A stretch of DNA of 64,000 nucleotides from Streptomyces antibioticus (lineage in GTDB: Bacteria > Actinomycetota > Actinomycetes > Streptomycetales > Streptomycetaceae): the NCBI RefSeq assembly GCF_002019855.1, contig NZ_CM007717.1, forward strand, positions 1,093,572 to 1,157,571, read 5' to 3'. Shown one piece after another: positions 33,700 to 42,512 of this stretch. Position 1 is the stretch's first letter. Each line of letters begins with the position of its first letter. The translations under genes and the position numbers were made by a program. The notes beneath the pieces are model-generated. The model was not told the origin of the DNA and did not search any database. It was given only the letters and a program-made list of their open reading frames with translations.

Positions 33700-35810
33700 G
33701 GGGTGTTCTCCTGAAGGGTGATGCGGTCGCGGGCATGGTCATGTGCGAGGCTCCGCAGACGTGCGGCCCGTCGGCTGAGCCGTTCGGCTAGGGGGCCGGG
33801 TACCGCTTGTGAGCGCGCTTGCTCGTCCAGGGATGCGGCTCGACGCAGGAGCTGGTGGGCGTGGTCGTCCGTGCGGGCGATGTTCGCGCATGTCGGCTGG
33901 CAGCGGTTCAGGCTGGGGCTGTCCGCGGGGACCGTGCGGTGGCAGAGGGCCCGGTCTCGTTGGTACACGCACATCAGGAGGGAGTGGGGGTTGTCGTAGA
34001 CGGCCAGGGCGGGGTTGTCGAGGATGTCGCGGGCTTGGCGGGGGGTGCGGATGGATCCGGCGAAGGCAGAGCTGTGGGCGGCGGCCTGAACGGCACGGCG
34101 TGCGGCCGGACCGGAGATGCCCGCTCCGCCGGCCAGGTCTTCGTTCAGGGTGGTGAGGGTGTCGGCGGTGGCGCGGGCGGTCTCGATGTCGAGGAGTTCG
34201 TGGATGCCGTCGCGGCTGCGTGAGGCATAGCCGGCGCTGATGCTGGTGCGCAGGTGCCCGTACTGGATGGCAAGGGCGACCAGTCCTCCGGGACGGCGGG
34301 CGATGTGCCAGGCCAGGGATCTGCGGAACCGGGCCACCGCGATACCTCCGTGCGGATCGTCGGGGATCTGCTCGTGCGGACGGCCCAGCCGCCTGGCCGT
34401 GGCCGACGCCCAGTGGACAAAGTCATCGGTTCGGGTGCGCAGCCCTTCGTAGCCCAGCGAGGTGCCGTCGCTGGTACGGACGTGCTGGAAGGTGTGGGCG
34501 GCGGAGTCGAAGAGGAGCCCACCGGCGGGCACCATTCGTTCCAGGACACGGACTGCGGCCACGACCGGAGGAATCGCCACCCAGGGGACATCGCGTGGTT
34601 CGCCGGCGGAGTTGTGGTTGCCTTCCTCATCCGAGGCGCCCTTGAAGACCCGGCCGTGGATGAGGTGGCGGCCGGACGGTGGGTTGGGGCAGCAGCCGGT
34701 GCGCAGGGCCATTACTTCACCGGGCCGCATACCAGTGAGGTAGGCGATGACGATGAAACACGCGGTGCCCAGGTGCCGCATGAGGGCGCCGGCTTCCGTG
34801 TAATCGAGGACCGTTGTCCAGGGCGTGCCCTCCACCCGTCCGGTGATCGGGACGGCCAGGGGGCAGGGCCCGGCGTGTCGCCGGACGTATTCCCCCAGGT
34901 TCTGCCACCGCTGCGTGGAGGCGAGAGCGTTGATCTGTACAGGCGAGCACCCGGTGACGGCAGCAACGTACCGGGCGCAGATCAGGGTCTTCCCAAACAT
35001 CTGACGGCTGGGCACCGGGGCGCCACGGGAGGTCAGGTCCTCCAGGTAGCGCTTCAGCGCAGCCTTGGAGGCCGGCGTGGCCGGGTTGGTTGTTGCCCGC
35101 GCGGTCAGGCGGTTGCTCTCCTGCCAGGCTTCGAGGATGTCGTTGGCGAAGTCGTCGACCATCCGCAGCGCCCAGACGAGCAGCGGGCCCATCGTGGCCG
35201 GGACGATCGGCTCGGTGGTGTTCTCCCCGCGCGATGTCTGGGCGGGGAGGTAGCCGTCGATGCCTTCCCGGTCCCAGAACGGAATGCCCAGGCCCAGTGG
35301 CGCCGGGCTGATCGCGTCGAACGCACAGAGACGGGTCAGGGCGCTCAGCGTCTTGGTCATCGTGGTCCGACTGGCTCCCGGCCGGGCGGCCAGATACCGG
35401 GCGTACTGGCTCATGACCGCCGGTGTACACGTTGCGAGGCCACCATCACCGCGGCCGTCAAGCCACCGTGCAAGGTTGCGCCATTCCAGGACGGCGGCAT
35501 AGAGGACGGAGGCACCGACTCGGGTATGCCAGGCGGGGCGTCCCACCAGGAACCAGTCCGGCAGTGCCTGGTTGATCATGCCCCAGGCGATGAGGCGGAA
35601 CTCCTCCCGGCTGCGGGGCGGAAACCCTGCCCAGTGCACACTGCGGCGGTCTGCGCCCGGGTTCGCGATCAGCGGCTCCAGCGGCCACACGGCCGCGCCG
35701 TAGGCGGCGACCGAACCGCTGTAGCCGTCGACCATTCGCTCGGGAAGGATCGCCGGAGTATCCCCGCGGGGAAGAAGCGGATGCGGTCGTGAGGGGAAAG
35801 GGGCGGTCAC
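33696..35810 (-). CDS. Tyrosine recombinase, third of the trio
   Basis: 704 aa from a GTG at 35810 overlapping the previous stop as GTGA. Catalytic-domain signs: GMRPGEVMALRTG (first Arg region, about residue 352), then RFRRSLAWHIARRPGGLVAL and IQYGHLRTSISAGYASRSR (about 525-555), corresponding to the HxxR/H and GH...Y boxes. A C-terminal Cys-rich part (CVYQRDRALCH, CQPTCANIA) may bind zinc. The length is well above simple integrases (about 400 aa), as for TnpB-type proteins. It should act together with the other two recombinases. Confidence 0.85.
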   Translation of the reverse strand: MTAPFPSRPHPLLPRGDTPAILPERMVDGYSGSVAAYGAAVWPLEPLIANPGADRRSVHWAGFPPRSREEFRLIAWGMINQALPDWFLVGRPAWHTRVGASVLYAAVLEWRNLARWLDGRGDGGLATCTPAVMSQYARYLAARPGASRTTMTKTLSALTRLCAFDAISPAPLGLGIPFWDREGIDGYLPAQTSRGENTTEPIVPATMGPLLVWALRMVDDFANDILEAWQESNRLTARATTNPATPASKAALKRYLEDLTSRGAPVPSRQMFGKTLICARYVAAVTGCSPVQINALASTQRWQNLGEYVRRHAGPCPLAVPITGRVEGTPWTTVLDYTEAGALMRHLGTACFIVIAYLTGMRPGEVMALRTGCCPNPPSGRHLIHGRVFKGASDEEGNHNSAGEPRDVPWVAIPPVVAAVRVLERMVPAGGLLFDSAAHTFQHVRTSDGTSLGYEGLRTRTDDFVHWASATARRLGRPHEQIPDDPHGGIAVARFRRSLAWHIARRPGGLVALAIQYGHLRTSISAGYASRSRDGIHELLDIETARATADTLTTLNEDLAGGAGISGPAARRAVQAAAHSSAFAGSIRTPRQARDILDNPALAVYDNPHSLLMCVYQRDRALCHRTVPADSPSLNRCQPTCANIARTDDHAHQLLRRAASLDEQARSQAVPGPLAERLSRRAARLRSLAHDHARDRITLQENTP

Positions 35811-37555
35811 AGGTCGTAGTCCCCGTTCAGAAGCTGGTCGATAACGGCACGGTCCTCGGCGGTGGCACCCGTTCGGGCCGCGGCCCACACGGCAGGGCCG
35901 AGACGGGCCCGCAGATCTTCCAGCCGGGCATGGGCGTCGGCCCACCCCGACTCCCACACGGTCTCCTCCACCACTCCGCGCAGACCGGCCAGAGCCTGAT
36001 GCAGGTACGCGAGGCGCGCGTGGTGGGCGGGGGTGACCCGTGCGTTCGGGCAGGCGGTGCACAGCAGGAAGGAAGCCGCGCAGCTCGGCCCGGCCGGCGT
36101 GAAGGGACTGCGCGTGTAGTCGGCGCACCCGGTGGTCGCCGTCTCCTGCTCGCCGTCCTCCGGCACTTCGGTGAGGCGTGCAAGGAGCACGGTCCGGTGT
36201 GCAGCACGCCAGGCGTCCAGGGCTCCCTCGGCGATCACCGGGATGGCCGCCTGCTGGGCCTGCGGCTCAGGTATGACGTACACCCTGTCGTGGGTGTCCT
36301 GGCTGTTCTGGCCGCTCTCGCGCCGGTGGAGCACGTTCACGGTGCGGCGCATGCGTCGCATCGGGGAACCAGACAGTCCCACCGAGCGGGCCCAGTCCTT
36401 GGAGGCCCGGTCCTCGACGCCGAAGCCGAACGGGCCGGTACGGACCGTGCCGGGGTAGTTCTGCCCCTGGTGCGGGGTGGTCTCGTGCCAGACCATGAGC
36501 CGGTCCACCGGGGACCCGCCCGCCTCCAGGGCCGTCCGGGCGGGGGTCGTGGCTTCGAGCGCCTCGGTCAGCAGGCGGCCGGCGCTGTCCGCCCCGATGT
36601 CGGCGATGTTGCGGCTCTCGAACCGGCCCCGGCCGCTGCGGCGCGGCTTCTCCAGAGCGAGCCGGTAGATCAGACCCGTTTGCCCGCCGGACCCCGGCAC
36701 CAGCGCGGGAACGGGCATGCCGGAGACGGTGGCCGCGTTCAGGCCGAACTCGGCCACGAAGAGCACGCCGAGCGCGGCGGCCTCCGTACGGCTGAGGAAC
36801 AGCCTCTTCCACGTGTGCACGGCGCCGGTGCCGCCCAACGCAGCCCGGTAGCGGTACAGAGCCCGCATGCCACCACCGCTCTTCAACGGCTTCTGCGGGA
36901 CATCACCGGTGCGGGCCAGCACATCCAGGGCCTCGCCCAGCAGCCACCGTTCACCACCCGGCGAGACCGCTCCTGTACGCCACTGCTCCAGAGTTGCCGT
37001 GTTCGCGCGGATCCGCAGCAGCGCGGCCCGGAACGTCCGACGGGCCGCCGTGCGAATCGTGCGAAACTCCTCCGGCAAATAGGCCCGCTCCCCTTCGGCC
37101 GACCAGGCGAACCGTCTGGCCATCGCCTCACGCACCGGCTGGGGCAGCCGCGAGTCCTGCTGCAACAGCCCGGCCACCGCCGAATGCTTGTGGGAACCGT
37201 TGGTACGCGGCTCAAGACTCAGCCGCCAGGTGTTCCAAAGCGCCGCCGTCAGCCCGTCGATGTCCTGCGGGGCGTCCGGCTGCTCGCCGAGGAAGTACGC
37301 GAAGGGACGGATCATCCACCAGGCGGTGTCGCTGGTATTCACGCTGTCCCAGCCGCCGCCTGCGCTGCACTTCGCGACGAACAGCGCGGCAAGGGAACGC
37401 TGGAACGGAACCGCGACAGGCAAGCTCGCGAAGTCGAATATGGCAACCCGGCCCTGCCGGTCGACGTGCCGCACCACCAGGCTCGCCGCTTCGAGGACCG
37501 GCGGCCGGTGATGGACGCCTTCCGGCGACTGCGCGGGCCGGCCTCGGCGGCTCAC
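35807..37555 (-). CDS. Tyrosine recombinase-like protein, second of the trio
   Basis: 582 aa from GTG at 37555, overlapping the previous stop as GTGA. The core is diverged: LFLSRTEAAALGVLFVAEFG precedes the R region, RRMRRTVNVLHRRESGQNS and THDRVYVIPE replace the usual R...H/GH...Y boxes, and the catalytic set is not clearly complete. A C-terminal CxxC-like cluster follows (CADYTRSPFT, LCTACPNARV). Middle members of such trios are often diverged and may play a structural role in the synaptic complex. Confidence 0.75.
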   Translation of the reverse strand: MSRRGRPAQSPEGVHHRPPVLEAASLVVRHVDRQGRVAIFDFASLPVAVPFQRSLAALFVAKCSAGGGWDSVNTSDTAWWMIRPFAYFLGEQPDAPQDIDGLTAALWNTWRLSLEPRTNGSHKHSAVAGLLQQDSRLPQPVREAMARRFAWSAEGERAYLPEEFRTIRTAARRTFRAALLRIRANTATLEQWRTGAVSPGGERWLLGEALDVLARTGDVPQKPLKSGGGMRALYRYRAALGGTGAVHTWKRLFLSRTEAAALGVLFVAEFGLNAATVSGMPVPALVPGSGGQTGLIYRLALEKPRRSGRGRFESRNIADIGADSAGRLLTEALEATTPARTALEAGGSPVDRLMVWHETTPHQGQNYPGTVRTGPFGFGVEDRASKDWARSVGLSGSPMRRMRRTVNVLHRRESGQNSQDTHDRVYVIPEPQAQQAAIPVIAEGALDAWRAAHRTVLLARLTEVPEDGEQETATTGCADYTRSPFTPAGPSCAASFLLCTACPNARVTPAHHARLAYLHQALAGLRGVVEETVWESGWADAHARLEDLRARLGPAVWAAARTGATAEDRAVIDQLLNGDYDL

Positions 37556-39081
37556 CGGGTCACCAGCTTCTCGTCCAGGTCCTGGATACCCACGCTCTCC
37601 CGCGCCAGACGCGTGAACAGAACCGTCAGCTCCTCCTCGGACACCGGCCCCTCGACCGGGGTGACATCCGCCAGCAGGGAACGCAGCTGAAGATCGGCAA
37701 CCGGTGCCAGATAGATGGCACGGGTGGTCTCCAACTGGGCATGGCCGAGCAGGTCCTGCACCATTCGCCACGGATCCCCGTACAGAAGCCGGAAGTCACG
37801 CCGCTCCTGCGGACTCAGGCCCATCCGCCGGTCCATTACATGGTTGAGGACCACAAGCATGCACAGAGCGAAACTGTGCCGGGCCATGTGCGGAGTACAG
37901 AACGGCGGAGCCTCCATCACCTGCGACAGCACCCGCGCGCACCGCTCGGTCGCCGTCCGAAAAACGCCCTCCCACGACGCCGGACGGAAGGGCAGACCCC
38001 GCTCGCTCAGCCACAGCCACATCGGCTCCGGCCCTCCCGGCCCCTCGACGAGAAGCGTCATCCGCTCCTCCACCGTCGCGTCCGACAAGGACGTCTGCCC
38101 CGCCACCCCGTCCTGGTCACGCCAGTGCAGCAGACGTCGTCGATGGCCCGTCTGGTGCGTCACCAGCCTCCACACCGGCAGCTGCTCGTACCGGCCATCA
38201 GCCTGTGCCCGGCGTACAGCCCTCGCCCGGGACGACTCCACGTACCCCTCGACTCCCCCCACCACAGTGGCGGAGGCATAGAACGTACGAGCCCTCCTGG
38301 ACTTGGTCACCGCCCGTGCCAGTCGCCCCGCGCAGTACCGCCCACCCTCCAGCCACACCTCGGGCACCTCGCATGTCAGCAGCGACGCGCCCTCGGTCAG
38401 CCGCACGCCGGAGGAGAACAGCAAATCAGCGAACGCGGCGTTCCGGTCCTCCAGCCGGCCACCCCACTCCAACGAGGGAAGGCCGCCCGCGTCATGACCC
38501 CGCAACCCGACATCCACCCACCGGCGAAACGCTCGCGGCGTCAGCCAGCGGACCTCGCTGGACCGCGCATTCTTCGCCCGCGCCACAGGTACCGACACCA
38601 CCGTGCCGTACCGGCCGATCACCGACCGCCGCATCACCGGACTCACCGCCACGTGCCCCGCCTGCTCCGCCCACTCGTAGAGCCGGGCCAGCGCGGCCAG
38701 CCCGCGGTTCCACCGAGCTCCTCCGACCTTCCGCGGGTTGCGCGGAGACCGTGTCCGCCAGTCCTCAAAGTCCCACAGGTCATCCGCCGTCGCGGCACTC
38801 CACGTCCGGCCCCGGCCCCAGAGGAAGTCGAAGAACAGGCAGTAGTCGTCGGTGTAGTTCCGCTTCGTCTCCGGCGAGAGCCGTGCGAACGAGGAACGGC
38901 ACAGGTAGAGGCTCAGCACCGCATCGATCCGGCAGTCTGGCGACAGCAGAATTGGATCACCGACATGGATCCCCGCCCGCTCCTCACGCGCTGCGAGATC
39001 CTCCCACCCGGCCAGCGCAGGCACCCTCGCCTGCGTCACGCGCCTGTCACGCGGCACCCAGTACGTACGCCATTCAGGCAC
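37552..39081 (-). CDS. Tyrosine recombinase, first of the trio
   Basis: 509 aa, GTG start close to the element's right end. An N-terminal SAM-like core-binding domain (residues 60-150, SPETKRNYTDDYCLFFDFLW) precedes the catalytic domain: Arg in SSGVRLTEGASLL (about residue 230), HMARHSFALCMLV (about 398-410), LLGHAQLETTRAIYLAP (about 452-468), giving R...HxxR...H...Y. It is the best-preserved catalytic member and is TnpA-like. It leads the operon that excises and integrates the 10.9-kb element. Confidence 0.88.
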   Translation of the reverse strand: MPEWRTYWVPRDRRVTQARVPALAGWEDLAAREERAGIHVGDPILLSPDCRIDAVLSLYLCRSSFARLSPETKRNYTDDYCLFFDFLWGRGRTWSAATADDLWDFEDWRTRSPRNPRKVGGARWNRGLAALARLYEWAEQAGHVAVSPVMRRSVIGRYGTVVSVPVARAKNARSSEVRWLTPRAFRRWVDVGLRGHDAGGLPSLEWGGRLEDRNAAFADLLFSSGVRLTEGASLLTCEVPEVWLEGGRYCAGRLARAVTKSRRARTFYASATVVGGVEGYVESSRARAVRRAQADGRYEQLPVWRLVTHQTGHRRRLLHWRDQDGVAGQTSLSDATVEERMTLLVEGPGGPEPMWLWLSERGLPFRPASWEGVFRTATERCARVLSQVMEAPPFCTPHMARHSFALCMLVVLNHVMDRRMGLSPQERRDFRLLYGDPWRMVQDLLGHAQLETTRAIYLAPVADLQLRSLLADVTPVEGPVSEEELTVLFTRLARESVGIQDLDEKLVTR

Positions 39082-39103
39082 GGTCCCACCCCAGCTCGAT
39101 CCG

Positions 39104-39130
39104 CTTCAACACGCCGATCCAACAGGGAAG
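39104..39130 (-). repeat. Right terminal inverted repeat of the recombinase-trio element
   Basis: Reverse complement reads CTTCCCTGT ... GCGTGTTGAAG, mirroring 28246-28273. The outermost GGGAAG merges with the coding sequence of the split host gene. Confidence 0.7.
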
Positions 39131-39297
39131 ACGACACCTGGGACGAAGCCGACTGGGCCCAGCTGGAGGAGCAGGTCCGGCTGCTGACGAGGGCAGGGTG
39201 GTGGGTCGACCAGCGCGAGGCCGAAGGGACCGATCTGCCCGAGCTGCTGGAGGCCGCCGACGACCGCGACCGGCCCACGGAGAACCCGTTCCAGTAA
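39126..39297 (+). pseudogene. 3' half of the gene split by the 10.9-kb insertion
   Basis: The open frame encodes EDDTWDEADWAQLEEQVRLL, then TRAGWWVDQREAEGTDLPEL and ends RPTENPFQ with TAA at 39295. It has no start codon or SD of its own. It is the natural continuation of the reading frame that stops being homologous at 28245, so the two pieces are one gene separated by the element. Confidence 0.75.
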
Positions 39298-39310
39298 GGG
39301 CGCGCGGCGC

Positions 39311-39366
39311 GCAATATAGCGGCGAAGTCCCGGTTTCGGAAACCGGGGATTCTCCGGACCCTTTGT
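39311..39366. promoter_or_regulatory. Conserved palindromic intergenic element, copy 3
   Basis: The palindrome at 39326-39350 has one altered half-site base pair (AGTCCC instead of ATCCCC). In the direction of the downstream genes it reads CAATATAGCGGCG, palindrome, TTCTCCGGACCCTTTG, identical in order to copies 1 and 2 relative to their leftward genes. It lies 55 nt before the gene at 39405, so in all three cases the block has the same orientation to the operon it precedes. Confidence 0.6.
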
Positions 39367-39404
39367 CTTCCACCGCCGCCCAGCGCCTTCGTGGAGGACC
39401 CTCC

Positions 39405-39821
39405 GTGCCCGAGACCCGCCCCGTGTACCTGCCGCCCGACCCGCTCACCCCGGAGCGGGACATCACCCACCAGCACTTCCGCCCCGGCGAGCACGTCGTG
39501 ATCCTCAAGGGCGCCGCCGGCGGAGAGCTGTGGGGCGACGCGATGAAGGTCGTGGCCGACTCGTGGCACACCCCGACCGACGAGGACGGATGGCGGCTGC
39601 TCGACCCCAACGGCGGCGACCGCTCCTACGTCACGGCCCACCCCCGCTACCTGGTGCACCTGTCCAAGCGGTGCCCGGAGTGCCTGGTGCACCAGAAGGC
39701 GCTGCGGGAGTACCTGGTCAAGCGCCTCGGGGACGGCGAGGAGGCCGTGGACTGCAGCTGGTACTCCCTGACCGCACTCAACCAGCTCGTCCACGTCGCC
39801 GACGCCCGCCCCGGGCGCTGA
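39405..39821 (+). CDS. Hypothetical protein, 138 aa
   Basis: GTG start with GGAGGA 6 nt upstream. The body (DITHQHFRPGEHVVILKGAA, MKVVADSWHTPTDEDGWRLL, YLVHLSKRCPECLVHQKALR) includes a CPEC pair and no signal or membrane segment. It is the first gene after palindrome copy 3 and restarts the transfer operon after the split gene. Not a family I can name. Confidence 0.65.
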   Translation: MPETRPVYLPPDPLTPERDITHQHFRPGEHVVILKGAAGGELWGDAMKVVADSWHTPTDEDGWRLLDPNGGDRSYVTAHPRYLVHLSKRCPECLVHQKALREYLVKRLGDGEEAVDCSWYSLTALNQLVHVADARPGR

Positions 39822-39895
39822 CCACGGCAATACCGCCATCCCGAAAGCGCGGGCCTTCCGACATCCCCTCGAAATGCAATCCCCCGAGCGAGACC

Positions 39896-40789
39896 ATGAT
39901 CATTGCAATCCACTCCCGTGACGTGACCGCCGAGGAAGCCCTCGCCGAGGCGCTCGGACGGGAGATCAGCATGGCCGAGGGCCTGACCACCGAGCCCGGT
40001 GGCACGGTGGTGGCCCACTCGAACCGGCAGGACCACTACACCGACGAGGACGAGACCTGGAGCTCGGCGACGTGGGCCGACCATCTCACCGACCCGTCGC
40101 TGGAGCACCCGCTCGCCTCCGGGCCCGACGGCGACCGGCGCGCAATCCTCCACGTCACCGCGCACATGCATCCGCTGGACCGGGAGCTGAGCCACGCCGA
40201 GTGGTCCGAGATCGGATACCGGATCGCCCGTGTCGCCGGTATCGCGCCACCCGGAGACGACCAGGCATGCCAGTGGATCGCGGTCCAGGCCCAGCCCGGC
40301 CGCTTGGACGTGATTGCCAACCTCATCCGCCTCGACGGCACCTGGAGTGCCCAGCCCCGACGCCTCCTGCAGACCCTGGTCGCCGAGGCACGGAAAATCG
40401 AGGCCGACCTCCTCCTGCATTCCAGCCACCGGCAGGACTCCGCACGCCAGGACCCGATGACCGGCCTGGAGCACGTAGTCGCCCCGCGGGTGCCGACCGC
40501 GACCGGCCCTCTCGCGGGAATCCTGCGGCAGCTCGCTGCCGAGCAGTCCGGCCCGATCGCCGCCGTGCGACAGCTCGTGGAGGAGGTCGGCCGGCAGGCC
40601 GCCTCGCTGCCCGGCGACCAAACCGACGCCGCCGCACGGGACTTGTTCTGGGCGGCCCGCCGCCTGTACGGGCTGCAGGAGCAGCTGGGCGAGATCGCCT
40701 CCCGACTCCAGCCTCCCGCGCCTCCGGCCGCCCTTGCGCCGGCCCGGCCGGTACAGGCGCCTGCCGCATCGCGGGTGGCGGCCCGGTGA
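39896..40789 (+). CDS. Relaxase-like protein without the HUH histidines
   Basis: 297 aa, ATG start. Residues 75-165 follow MOB relaxases of Streptomyces plasmids: ILHVTAHMHPLDRELSHAEW, then IGYRIARVAGI, CQWIAVQAQPGRLDVIANLI, RLDGTW and ARKIEADLL. In active relaxases the middle block reads like AVRHADDHIHIVATLARxDG; here the H-x-H positions are R and D, and no tyrosine substitutes nearby. The N-terminus is also shorter than usual. It should therefore lack metal-dependent nicking and may be a structural or regulatory derivative. The C-terminal half is helical. Confidence 0.65.
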   Translation: MIIAIHSRDVTAEEALAEALGREISMAEGLTTEPGGTVVAHSNRQDHYTDEDETWSSATWADHLTDPSLEHPLASGPDGDRRAILHVTAHMHPLDRELSHAEWSEIGYRIARVAGIAPPGDDQACQWIAVQAQPGRLDVIANLIRLDGTWSAQPRRLLQTLVAEARKIEADLLLHSSHRQDSARQDPMTGLEHVVAPRVPTATGPLAGILRQLAAEQSGPIAAVRQLVEEVGRQAASLPGDQTDAAARDLFWAARRLYGLQEQLGEIASRLQPPAPPAALAPARPVQAPAASRVAAR

Positions 40790-41442
40790 ACGAGCCGGCC
40801 ACCCCACGCAAGGCACCGCCCGTCACGGTCGCCCGGGAGATCGACACCGGCCGGATCGTCGCCCGCGGCGGTGACGGGCTGGCCCACGGCATCCTGGAAC
40901 GCACCTTCTTCCTCCGCGAGGTTCACGTCGCTACCTGGCATCGGATGTCGCCGACCGTTCTGCCGGCGGACCAGGCCACAGTGGCCCAGCTCGCCGTCGC
41001 CCGGCTCCAAGCCGCGGGGTACCGGGTCGAGGCCGACGCCGAATGCGCGACGCCGACGACACAGGACCGCTACGTGACGGACGGCCGGTCCATTGCCAAC
41101 CTCGCCGCCGCCATCCGCGAGGCGGCCAGACCGGCCGAAGTGTCCGACCGGCTGGAGGAGGTGACCGCCGCGCACGACGGCATCCTCGCCTCCCTGGACC
41201 AGCTCCTCCACTCCCTGGCCGCCGTCTACGACGGCCTCGGCGGACCTGCGGACCGGCACGTCGCGGCCCGCATGCGCTACCTGGCCGAGCACCGGCTCGG
41301 TCCCATCACCGCCGACCTGCTGCACACCCGCGCAGAACTCGCCGACCGCACCACGGCCACCTCGGCCCGGCCGGGCACAGCCCTCCCCGCTGCCGCCCCG
41401 CCGGCCGCACCAGCCCCTACCGCCTCCGGACGGACCCGATGA
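40786..41442 (+). CDS. Hypothetical protein, 218 aa
   Basis: GTG overlapping the relaxase-like stop as GTGA, so the two are coupled. The N-terminal third is beta-rich (VTVAREIDTGRIVARGGDG, LREVHVATWHRMSP) and contains RLQAAGYRVEADAEC; the C-terminal part is helical (LEEVTAAHDGILASLDQLLH; ARMRYLAEHRLGPITADLL) and ends in an Ala/Pro tail. Coupling suggests a partner of the relaxase-like protein. No known domain. Confidence 0.65.
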   Translation: MNEPATPRKAPPVTVAREIDTGRIVARGGDGLAHGILERTFFLREVHVATWHRMSPTVLPADQATVAQLAVARLQAAGYRVEADAECATPTTQDRYVTDGRSIANLAAAIREAARPAEVSDRLEEVTAAHDGILASLDQLLHSLAAVYDGLGGPADRHVAARMRYLAEHRLGPITADLLHTRAELADRTTATSARPGTALPAAAPPAAPAPTASGRTR

Positions 41443-41467
41443 CCCCCGCCCCATGTTCGAGGAGCCC

Positions 41468-42241
41468 ATGCCCGCCGCCCGCACCCTGCCCGACGACGAC
41501 AGCCGCGACGTGGAGTCGTTCGCCACCATCCTCTCCGAGGAACTCCCCGGGAACTGGACCGTGCACCACCACCAACACCAGCGGCACGAGGACCAGTTCC
41601 TGCATGCCGAAGAGGTCTGGGACCTCAACGAAGTGGCCGCCGCCCTCGCCGAGTACGCCCTGGGCGCAGACGCCCACCTCATCCGCGACGACGGCACCCG
41701 CCTGTACGTCACCCTCCATCCGCGGCACGAGGAGGAGTTCCTCGTGGCCGCCATGGCTCCGTCCGGCGTCGCCCCGGAGGCGTTCGCCGGGGTCCGCGAA
41801 CCGGACGGGATCGCCGTGCCTGCCGATGCCGAGCGCGCCGCCCGCGCCATCACCGCCGACCTGCTGCCCCGCTACGACATTGCGCTCGCCCAGGTCCGGC
41901 ACAACGCGATGAACCCCCCGCGGCCCCTCCCGGCCCCCGGTGCTCAGCCGCAGCAGGTGGTGATGACCTGGCTCGAGGACGGTTCCCTCGCGGCCGCCAC
42001 CACCGCCCGGCCCGCAGCCGAAGCCCTGGTCTCCGAAGGGTTCGCGTGGGACACCGCATCAAGCGCGTACGTGCTCTCCGGGGACGACACCCGCGCCCAG
42101 GCCCACGCCGTCCAGGCGACCGGCGCCCGCCTCGCACGCCTCGGCATCGCCACCGTACTGCGAGCCGCCGCCCGCCCTGCCGCGGAGGCCACGCTGCCCA
42201 CTCCGCCGCCCAGCGCCCGGACCACCGCCCGCGCCCGGTGA
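41468..42241 (+). CDS. Plasmid-specific protein, domain order B-A (paralog of the 22487 gene)
   Basis: 257 aa. I prefer ATG at 41468 (GAGGAG just upstream) over ATG at 41453. Residues 15-145 are domain B (ILSEELPGNWTVHHHQHQRH, TRLYVTLHPRHEEEFLVAAM, ITADLLPRYDIALAQVRH). Residues 155-230 are domain A (QVVMTWLEDGSLAAATTARP, GFAWDTASSAYVLSGDD, LARLGIATVLRAA). The layout matches the 22487 product throughout, so the two arose by duplication. Function unknown. Confidence 0.7.
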   Translation: MPAARTLPDDDSRDVESFATILSEELPGNWTVHHHQHQRHEDQFLHAEEVWDLNEVAAALAEYALGADAHLIRDDGTRLYVTLHPRHEEEFLVAAMAPSGVAPEAFAGVREPDGIAVPADAERAARAITADLLPRYDIALAQVRHNAMNPPRPLPAPGAQPQQVVMTWLEDGSLAAATTARPAAEALVSEGFAWDTASSAYVLSGDDTRAQAHAVQATGARLARLGIATVLRAAARPAAEATLPTPPPSARTTARAR

Positions 42242-42474
42242 CCTTTACACCCCGACACCGTCCCGCCCACGCCCAGCCGACCGCAGGTAGCACCGGCAAC
42301 CGGCTGCGCGTCCCACCGCTCAACGCCGCCAGCCGGCCGCGGCTCGCCCGTTTCCTGCTGCGCCGCTACCTGCGCGCCGCCGTCGTCAAGGCCGCAGGCC
42401 CCGACCGGCCCCGGCTCGCACCGCCGCCGCGCGCCAACCTGCCGGCCGCCCCCACCCACCGCCACACCCGCTGA
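42238..42474 (+). CDS. Small basic protein, 78 aa
   Basis: GTG overlapping the previous stop as GTGA. Very Arg/Pro-rich; the only structured-looking piece is ASRPRLARFLLRRYLRAAVV. No SD beyond the coupling. It may be a real small nucleic-acid-binding protein or simply an open extension; confidence is limited. Confidence 0.4.
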   Translation: MTFTPRHRPAHAQPTAGSTGNRLRVPPLNAASRPRLARFLLRRYLRAAVVKAAGPDRPRLAPPPRANLPAAPTHRHTR

Positions 42475-42512
42475 CCACCGTCGGGGGTACGGCACAGCCC
42501 CCTGGACCGCCC

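Larger units (their letters stand above)
28246..39130. mobile_element. 10.9-kb element with a trio of tyrosine recombinases (RIT/Tn554-like)
   Basis: The element interrupts the gene at 27911. Its ends are imperfect inverted repeats: 28246-28273 and 39104-39130, both reading CTTCCCTGT from outside inwards and continuing to GCGTGTYGAAG. The right part carries three overlapping tyrosine recombinase genes and a small helix-rich gene, the organisation of recombinase-in-trio and Tn554-type elements. The left part is cargo. The exact right boundary (39125-39130) is uncertain because GGGAAG there could belong to either repeat or target; in-frame joining suggests little or no target duplication. Confidence 0.75.
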
